Assembly (NCBI GenBank): GCA_039720395.1
Contig: CM077828.1
Span: forward strand, 31,182,069-31,246,068
Direction: 5' to 3'
Source of the DNA: Liquidambar formosana
Taxonomy: Eukaryota > Streptophyta > Magnoliopsida > Saxifragales > Altingiaceae
DNA length: 64,000 bases
In this document: positions 57,367 through 64,000 of the stretch, in pieces
How positions within the stretch are numbered: the stretch's first letter is position 1
Layout of the letters: each line of letters opens with the position of its first letter
Notes under the pieces: model-generated
What the model was told of the DNA's origin: nothing
Databases searched by the model: none
Seen by the model: only the letters and a program-made list of their open reading frames with translations
Made by a program: the position numbers and the translations under genes

Positions 57367-57572
57367 AAGAGTAAGTGGGAGAGGGAGTTATGGAGGAGTG
57401 GGGAGTGATTTTCGGGGTAATGGGAAGCGTCGCCGGAGAAGAAGAGATCGTTTCAGAATTTGAAACTCTCAAAGGAAACGGCATCGCCAGAGGTGCGTAC
57501 GCACCAAAGAACCATGCGTACGCATCACGCCTTCCCCCACGTATTCCTCAATCCCATCTCGCGTCGCCGTGT
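57367..57572. other. E3 spacer before the tandem repeats
   Basis: Contains two TGCGTACGCA copies (about 57493 and 57516). It was probably the upstream region of the antisense PMD gene before the solo LTR arrived. Confidence 0.5.
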
Positions 57573-58240
57573 GACAAATCCGATACGAATGAAATAGTAC
57601 CAAATCTGAGGTCCGATACGAAGGAAATCGCACCTAATCTGAGGTCCGATACGAATGAAATCGCACCTAATCTGAGGTCCGATACGAATGAAATCGCACC
57701 TAATCTGAGGTCCGATACGAAGGAAATCGCACCTAATCTGAGGTCCGATACGAATGAAATCGCACCTAATCTGAGGTCCGATACGAAGGAAATCGCACCT
57801 AATCTGAGGTCCGATACGAATGAAATCGCACCTAATCTGAGGTCCGATACGAATGAAATCGCACATAATCTGAGGTCTGATACGAAGGAAATCGCACCTA
57901 ATCTGAGGTCCGATACGAATGAAATCGCGCCTAATCTGAGGTCCGATACGAAGGAAATCGCACCTAATCTGAGGTCCGATACGAAGGAAATCGTACCTAA
58001 TCTGAGGTCCGATACGAATGAAATCGTACCTAATCTGAGGTCCGATACGACTGAAATGGTACCTAATCTGAGGTCCGATACGAATGAAATCGTACCTAAT
58101 TTGAGGTCCGATGCGACTGAAATCGCACCTAATCTGAGGTCCGATACGACTAGAATCGCACCTAATCTGAGGTCCGATAGGAATGAAATCGCACCTAATC
58201 CGAGCTCCGATATGACTGAATCTACGCCCACCCTGGGGCC
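57573..58240 (+). repeat. 33-bp tandem repeat, about 20 units, E3 3' region
   Basis: The unit is GATACGAATGAAATCGCACC plus TAATCTGAGGTCC. Because 33 is a multiple of three, the sense frame stays open and reads 11-residue units (SDTNEIAPNLR, with Lys/Asn, Val/Ala and other variants); the open frame spans about 57375-58256. Reverse frames are open too. Units at the right end are more diverged. Position before the polypurine tract is typical of Ogre elements. I do not call it a gene. Confidence 0.93.
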
Positions 58241-58524
58241 CGATGTATCTTTTTAACCCACTCTGGGGTCTGCTTTATTCTTCAAGATAACTGTCATCCA
58301 CTGATTTATACCTGTTAACATCCTCGTTATAGCCCAAACGAGGTCGGATTCTCACATATGCATGAACTACGGCGGGTCTGATTCCTTACAAAAGGGTACG
58401 TAGGTAGTTAGGTGATCCCTAACTCGACCCCATGCATGGTTACATTTGATTTTAAGTTGTTAGGCGGTCAAAATGATTGGGTCTATAGAATCTTTCGACA
58501 CCACTCGAAGGAGTGAGTGAAATC
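58241..58524. other. E3 3' untranslated region
   Basis: No gene seen. A stretch reading GAACTACGGCGGGTCTGATT has a counterpart in E4 close to its 3' LTR, which helps to place the E4 LTR edge. Confidence 0.5.
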
Positions 58525-58534
58525 GAAAGAGGGG
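58525..58534 (+). other. E3 polypurine tract
   Basis: GAAAGAGGGG followed by CAAC and the 3' LTR start TGTAGACACC. Confidence 0.85.
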
Positions 58535-58538
58535 CAAC

Positions 58539-60628
58539 TGTAGACACCCCATTTTGTACCACCTAATTAATTTGAAATCACGTATTTTGGAAACCCAATG
58601 ATGAAGTTTATTGTATGTTTTGAGATAATGACAAAGCAATTCCCGACGAGTGGTCAAGATTACAACAGGAAAATACTGTCTTTTTACATTTCATGCGTAC
58701 GCACCAATGGGTGGTGCGTACGCACCATGTTTCCATGCGCACGCACCCTATGCCTTTTTCAGGCATCTTCAGATCTGTCTCCCACTAAACATGAGAGCAT
58801 GGGGGAGAGTATGGGGAGTGGGGAGATTCCCACGGGTGTTCCCCGCATGGGTAGGGGATGGGCCAGTCAGGGGATGTTTTCAAAACCTAATTGAACCCTA
58901 TTTATACTCTACTGATGGGACTGGAGAAGGGATCGAGGATCTCTTTTTTTTTGGGGATAGAGGCTGAGGAGAGAACGGCCAGAAAGAGAGAGTGAGAGAA
59001 ACCAAATACCCACCAAAACACCAGAAAACCAGAAGAGAGAAAAGAGTGTTGAATGTTGTAATCCAAAGCCGCGAGAAGGGAATTGCTGCGTTGATATTGG
59101 AAGCATTCAAACCTGAGGGGTACGTATCACAGATACACATATATATATGCACTGTGAATTTATATTGCATATTTGTTTCTATGAGTTATTGTTTAATATG
59201 ATGATGCTATGTTACACTGTTAAGGTCAAGAAAATCATTGGTAATGATAGATTTGAAGGAAAATAGCTGTGACATGAATTCTTGAATTGACGGGTTTTCG
59301 GGTTATAAACTCAAGACTTTGACCCAAAAAATAATCATGATTCTGCAAGTTTTTGGACGAACGATTTATGTGCGCCTGTAGTGCTCTGCAAGAGCTTCAA
59401 TTTGGTTTTTGAATCATTAAAATCGGTTAAGAAATGAGTAAGATAAGTTAGGGAGAAGTTAGCACGGGACAAAACTCAATACTGCATTTTTCAGCTTCAA
59501 CCCGTTCTGAGGTTGAAGGTGAAGTGGACAGTGATCCAGTGTGGGCGTACCCACCCATAGGTACCGTGTTCCCTAGCATTTGAAAACCCTACGTTGGCCT
59601 GATTGACTCCAAATTTGACAGATGGATTCTTCTTGTTGAGACCTATCATGTGGGACCTTTAGTTGGTCATTTTGATCACAGTTTGACCAACTTTGACTGT
59701 TCATCATTTGAGCTAAGCTGGTACGTACGCACCACTGCGTGATGCGTACGCACCACTTCTCCTGGTAGAGAATTATTTTGTTTATTACCATTCATTAGTT
59801 AATGTTAGAGTAATTAGTTTTAATACTATATTCATGGGTTTAATGTGAGTACGTGTGGGCTATATTGTTTATTATAATTTATTCTGGTTTTGATTAAAAT
59901 GGATTAGATTATATCATTATAATATTAGTTAGGTTATTTTATTAAGTGTGGTTAGAATATTTAATGTTAGTGTTAGTATTTTTGGTATATTTTAATGATT
60001 GTATCTTTTGTTTAATATTAGTGTATGCTGATTGATATTTTTGTAGATTAAATTAATGTTAGTGGTGTTAGTATTTTATTCGTAAAATGCATGTTAGTGG
60101 AGAATGTAGAGAAATTGTCTTGCTGATGCGTACGCACCACTACATGGTGCGTACGCACCCTATGCTCTGACAGAAAAAACTCATCTGCTTCAAATGGGCA
60201 CTTTAAATCCACTTGGTGCGCACGCACCACCGCATTGTGCGCACGCACCAACACATGGTGCGTACGCATTGTAGTCTAGGCACTCTTTTATCTGTTTATT
60301 TATTTTGCTTTCCGTGAGTTATTATCTCTTGTATATTCTGCCATGCCATGTGCTACTAACCATTTCTCTACTTGATCATTTTCTTATTTGCATAATCATT
60401 CGCGTACTTGATCATTTTCGCATGCTTAGGGTTAAATTTGATTAAATACCTTGATTAATTAAAGCCAACAATTATTCACGGAGGCCGGTTTCGACCGGAC
60501 ATTTTTGGGTGCCTAATACCTTCCCAATAATGTACCCTAGCTCCGGACTTGAATCTCTGGACCTTGAATTTGACCAAAAGCACAGTTCCCAAAGCTAAAT
60601 TGGGTGGCGACTCCCGCTTGCGCTCACA
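58539..60628 (+). repeat. E3 3' LTR
   Basis: Pairs with 39035-41137 along its whole length with scattered substitutions and a few indels (for example near 60405). Ends CTCACA before the target duplication CCCAT. Carries TGCGTACGCA copies near 58695, 58713, 59743, 60127, 60148 and 60258. Confidence 0.93.
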
Positions 60629-60633
60629 CCCAT

Positions 60634-61113
60634 CCCTCTTTTTTTTTTTTCTAAGAAAAAAAATGCCTGCGGATCCTTCCTGCTGTCGAATGAGCAAAGG
60701 GGCTAGGGATTTTCCTAGTTCAATTACGTATGACTAAGGCCCAAGGCGTTTGGGTGACCAAACTTCCAGGCCCAGACCTCATGGATTGCTATCTCACCCA
60801 GCTACTCAAAAGCTCTTAGCCTCTGGCCGACGCTAACGCTATGATTGACAGCCTAAGCGTCGGTTTGTCAAAAAAAACGGCAACGGCATGCTGATAACCC
60901 AAGGCTCGAGGGATTAATTAATCCCCTACCTTCAATAGCGTATGGCTTTATGATAGCGTGTCGGCCCTCCCGACAACGCATTAACTCTCACATCCCCTTC
61001 CTCTGACTCTTGAGCTTCTTCATAAACAGAGATTAAGCATTAGCAATCTCACAATTATTTGAAAACTCAAACCCCCACCTCCCTCATTTTTCTCAATTTT
61101 CACCTCAGACTCA
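60634..61113. other. E4 leader between the E3 insertion and the antisense ORF
   Basis: Contains the inverted repeat GGGATTAATTAATCCC (60910-60925) and pyrimidine-rich DNA before ATG 61114. Likely promoter region of the antisense ORF. Confidence 0.5.
60910..60925. repeat. Inverted repeat in the E4 leader
   Basis: A 16-bp perfect palindrome, GGGATTAATTAATCCC, in the same place as 42811-42829 of E3. Confidence 0.7.
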
Positions 61114-61671
61114 ATGGCTTCTTCTTCTTCTTCTCACAACCGTCCTGACTTAAATGCTGCACCAGACGTGCAGCCAGACATTTGGCATCCAATGTTCCTA
61201 ACTTATGACTAGCCCATCACAGTTAATGATACTGTGGTACACAATCATACAAACGCTGTGGCGGTAGCCGCAAGGCTCCTTACTCCTCGTGACGAAAGGA
61301 TACTAAATGCAAGGTCCGATATGGACCTTTTGAGGGATGCCATGGCCCTAAGTGCTCGGGCCACTACAGTCACTTCCAGTATGGCCCGGCGCCTGCATAC
61401 TAGGAGTGGGGAAGTCCAAAGGCTAAACAATCAAACTCTCAGTCTTCAACGAAAGGTCCAGCGGTCCAGTCGGACAATAAGGACCCTGAAAGAGGAGAAC
61501 AGAACGCTGAAGGAGATGGTGGATGCCTATGTCAGAGGGGTTACACCTAGAGTTGTAGCTCTAGAAGGGCTCGAGGATCAAGTTCGGGAGCAACTGGGAA
61601 AGCTCCAAAACGAAGTTCAGAGTCACTCTTCTGGTCCTTCCAGCCCTCTCCAGGATGTTGCTATGGAGTAG
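61114..61671 (+). pseudogene. Antisense coiled-coil ORF with EAR-like motif, E4 leader
   Basis: MASSSSSHNRPDLNAAPDV starts at 61114. TAG at 61210-61212 replaces a codon that is Gln in E3; the frame then continues through ITVNDTVVHNHTNAVAV, LTPRDERILNARSDMDL, SSMARRLHTRSGEVQRL, ENRTLKEMVDAYVRG and VTPRVVALEGLEDQVREQL to 61671. DLNAAP fits DLNxxP. Homologous to 42638-42090 in E3, with many silent differences. Confidence 0.7.
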
Positions 61672-61889
61672 TACCTTTTTTCTCTCTTTTTTTTCTTCTC
61701 TTTTCTTTTCTTTATTTTTCTCTCTTCTTTTTTTTTTCTTTTTGAATCTAATGAACACACCCCTTTTTTCCCTCTCAGAGTATAAAAGAAGAGTAAACGA
61801 ACATAAAAGGATATTACATTTCATAAGCTAAAACCAGATTACATATTCTGCACTACTGGCTACCATAAGCCAAAATACAAAATACATCT
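61672..61889. other. E4 leader, T-rich stretch
   Basis: A long pyrimidine tract (61676-61742) after the antisense ORF. Nothing else recognised. Confidence 0.5.
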
Positions 61890-62051
61890 TTAACTCTCAA
61901 AATGATACATAAAAATGAGTAGGAACGCGATGAGCGCCAGAAATGGAATAATCTTTCGGAATGGAATCTTTACACATGCGCAATAGAAGGCCACTTGGAG
62001 TGAGAGTATGGTGAACAGAACAGTGAAGATGAAGAAATCCCAGGAAAACAT
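61890..62051 (-). CDS. 53-codon two-helix membrane ORF in the E4 leader
   Basis: It starts ATG TTT TCC TGG at 62051 and ends TAA at 61890. Hydrophobic stretch 1 is FFIFTVLFTILSLQVAFY, the turn is CACVKIPFRKI, stretch 2 is IPFLALIAFLLIFM, the end is YHFES. Same length, Cys-Ala-Cys and IPFR turn as the E3 copy. It stayed open although gag-pol of the same element has many stops, but at 162 bp that alone is weak evidence. Confidence 0.65.
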   Translation of the reverse strand: MFSWDFFIFTVLFTILSLQVAFYCACVKIPFRKIIPFLALIAFLLIFMYHFES

Positions 62052-62730
62052 TGTGAGGGAGGAGGCTCTGGTAAGGGAAAAATGATAGGTATTTATAGGA
62101 AGAAATCTCAGGGGCTAAAAATGGCAAACCCCCCCTTTTATTGATTTGTAGGTAGTGGCCACTTATAGAAGGGACATCAGCTTTCCAGTGGTCACGTGGA
62201 GGGGACCCCTAATGACTACAAGCATTGAACTTTCTGGGAGTAATGATTCCTTTCCTAAATAGCAAAATCCCACTTCCTCTCCCATATTGGGCACAACTTG
62301 AAATAGTAAATAAATAATGTGGACCACGCCCCGTACCCGTGATAAACATCTAATCATGGATGCAATTATGACACACAAAATGACATGCATTTATGCAGGG
62401 TTATGCAAAAGCAAGAATTTTCCATGTGTGGCTGGTCAGCAGGGTACTTCTCCTTCAAGGGTTACCCAGGCTAGGATGCTCAATGAGCAATCCGTTAACG
62501 TACTCACAAGCTTATTACAGGCTAGTGGCACAGACCGTGGGTTGATGATGCTGATTCTCAGTAACCATAGGCGCGAATGGGGCCCGGTACTTTTCGTCAA
62601 ACTGTCATCGAGGGTATAAGGGTAATCGTGCCCGTGTGTGCAATTATTTAGTTCTATTCAATTATATTTCCCAGTTTAATTAAAGCCAACAATCATTCAC
62701 ATGGAGTCTAGCTCTTTAGCACAGTTCAGC
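62052..62730. other. E4 leader near the primer site
   Basis: No gene seen; shares blocks with the E3 leader 41157-41753 in inverse orientation. Confidence 0.55.
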
Positions 62731-62748
62731 TCCCCAGTGGAGTCGCCA
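62731..62748 (-). other. E4 primer-binding site
   Basis: On the minus strand TGGCGACTCCACTGGGGA follows the LTR end CTTACA after one base. It is the Ogre-type site and places the 5' LTR of E4 to the right. Confidence 0.82.
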
Positions 62749-62749
62749 C

Positions 62750-64000
62750 TGTAAGCGCCGCGGGCTCAAGCGGTCCTTTGGACGTATACGCTATTTCGAA
62801 GCGCTAGCGTGTCGGGAGTTGCCACCCAATTCAGCCTTGGGAACTAATCATACCATTCTGGGGAATTCAATCTCAAATTCGACGTATTCGGGCCAGACAT
62901 CCAGAGTTCGGAGCTAAGGTACAATGTTGGGAAGGTGTTAAGCATCCAACAATGCCCGATAAAAAAACCGGCCTCCGTAAACGATTGTTGGCTATATTTA
63001 ACCCGGAATATTTAATTGAATTTCATCCATAGGCACACAATTTATGAAATGTCATACCAATCATATGAAAAATAATGCAAGTAAAATGAGAAAGAGGCTA
63101 TAATACATAGCAAAACAGGATATACAGGAAATGAGATATACAGGTTAACATTTAATGAACTAGCCAAAACCAGGGTAAATCATCATAAATATTTAATATT
63201 AAAAAGGGACATGATAATAACTGAAGTTAGTGAAAGAGTGGTGAAAGGTGCGTACGCAATAGAAATTAATGAGTACGCATAAATGCGTACGTAGCAACAA
63301 CAAATGCGCACGCACAGTTATGCGTACGCAACATACCCTAATGCGTACGCATAAGTGCACTGTATTCTTCCCTCTGCTCTTGGCACGGGCTGAAATTGCT
63401 CGCATCAGTTTTCATTTTGTTAGGGACCAACTTCTTTCTAGCTTATCTTAATAATTTCTTAACCATATTCAATGATTCAAAACCCAGATTGCAATTCCCA
63501 TAGTATACTACAAGCACACATAACTTATTTACACAAATATTTACAGAATCATGGTCATGTTTGAGTTCAAAGTCTGGGGTTTACAACCCGGCGACCATCC
63601 GGTCCGTACAAAGTAGAAAATAATTAATGATACCTATCTACTGAGTACATCATAGTTAATCCTTGATATATTCTTTAGTGTTAAAAGCAAGAATAATAAA
63701 TATTAGAATGAGAATAACTTACCCTCAGGTTTGAGTGCCTCCAATATCGATGCAACAATTCCCACCTTGTCGCCTTAGATTGCAGCTTTAAATTCCCTTG
63801 GTTTCTTCCTAGTTTCCTAGTGTTTGGGCAATTGTTTAATGGATGATTTCATTCCTTTTTCTCCATAGGTTTCTGACTGGTTTTCTCACTGATTTCTCAA
63901 CTTTCCAATGTTATTCACTCGAATGATTTTTCTGAACCCCCTTCTCTATTCAGAAGAGTCTTTTTTTATAGACTGCGGTAAGTCGGTTCTCCTCACTAAA
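62750..64000 (-). repeat. E4 5' LTR, cut by the window edge
   Basis: It begins TGTAAGCGCC on the plus strand. From 63282 on it matches 26338-27060 of the left LTR. Three exact TGCGTACGCA copies lie at about 63248-63355. The rest, some hundreds of bases, lies outside the window. Confidence 0.85.

Larger units (their letters stand above)
39035..60628 (+). mobile_element. E3: Ogre/Tat-like gypsy element with antisense gene cassette, nested in E4
   Basis: The 21.6-kb element has LTRs at 39035-41137 and 58539-60628 and is flanked by CCCAT (39030-39034 and 60629-60633). Order: 5' LTR, primer site, 53-codon ORF (sense), coiled-coil ORF (antisense), gag-pol, DUF7745-like gene (antisense), PMD gene (antisense), solo LTR of another element, 33-bp tandem repeats, polypurine tract, 3' LTR. 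Tandem repeats before the 3' LTR and the primer site type are Ogre features. LTR copies differ by scattered substitutions and small indels only. Younger than its host E4. Confidence 0.94.
26335..64000 (-). mobile_element. E4: large Ogre/Tat-like gypsy element, runs off the right edge and is split by E3
   Basis: On the minus strand: 5' LTR (from 62750 beyond the window), primer site, 53-codon ORF, antisense coiled-coil ORF, E3 insertion, gag-pol (38547 to 32139), antisense DUF7745-like gene, antisense PMD gene, tandem repeats, truncated 3' LTR (26335 to about 27440). The primer site and 3' tandem repeats are Ogre hallmarks. Gag-pol, the PMD gene and the other antisense genes all carry lesions, so E4 is older than E3. 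Confidence 0.88.

Noticed and set aside
57573..58240. CRISPR-like array of regular 33-bp repeats
   Set aside because: Units are head-to-tail without unique spacers, in plant DNA, and sit where Ogre elements carry tandem repeats.
57375..58256. 293-codon ORF over the tandem repeats as a protein gene
   Set aside because: No ATG at the frame start, reverse frames are equally open, and the frame is a by-product of a 33-bp unit without stops.
1..64000. tRNA, rRNA, bacterial or organelle genes
   Set aside because: I looked for typical motifs and gene order and saw none.

Overview
The window is nuclear DNA of a flowering plant with a large, transposon-filled genome, probably a eudicot (species not identified). 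The evidence is Ty1/copia and Ty3/gypsy LTR elements of plant lineages, plant mobile domain (PMD) genes, Helitron ends, and a plant-type aspartyl aminopeptidase gene with GT-AG introns. I see no intact host gene, tRNA, rRNA or CRISPR array. Almost all of the DNA is nested mobile elements.

Layout. (1) 80-23600, minus strand: a decayed M18 aspartyl aminopeptidase (DAP) gene. It runs off the left edge and carries frameshifts and a nonsense codon. Two LTR elements sit inside it: E1, a complete copia element (1364-6785) in an exon, and E2, a degenerate Tat-like gypsy element (10401-23299, minus strand) in an intron. Between them lie a tandemly duplicated intron block and a 486-bp Helitron (8896-9381). 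(2) 23305-26334: scraps of other host genes, including an RRM exon fragment, and a Helitron 3' end at 23888. (3) 26335 to beyond 64000: E4, an old Ogre/Tat-like gypsy element on the minus strand. E3, a younger Ogre-like element on the plus strand (39035-60628), is inserted in the leader of E4, and a solo LTR (54601-57366) is inserted in E3.

How the genes fit together. E1 has one intact gag-pol ORF, two LTRs identical by eye, and is the youngest insertion. E2, E3 and E4 have the dual RNase H pol order of the Tat lineage (gag, protease, RT, RNase H, second RNase H, integrase). All three also carry spliced, host-like genes in antisense between pol and the 3' LTR. E2 has one PMD gene. E3 and E4 share a fuller cassette: an antisense DUF7745-like gene, an antisense PMD gene, an antisense coiled-coil gene with an EAR-like DLNxxP motif in the 5' leader, and a sense 53-codon two-helix membrane ORF beside it. 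The two copies of each are diverged in DNA but conserved in protein, which suggests real coding function in the ancestors.

The most unusual signal is a 10-bp palindrome, TGCGTACGCA. It occurs about forty times between 26.3 and 64 kb, concentrated in LTRs, in introns of the antisense genes and in spacers. I saw none in the gag-pol reading frames and none in the first 26 kb. The antisense cassette, the 53-aa ORF and the palindrome array together are my best candidate for an undescribed system. All boundaries and counts were made by eye.
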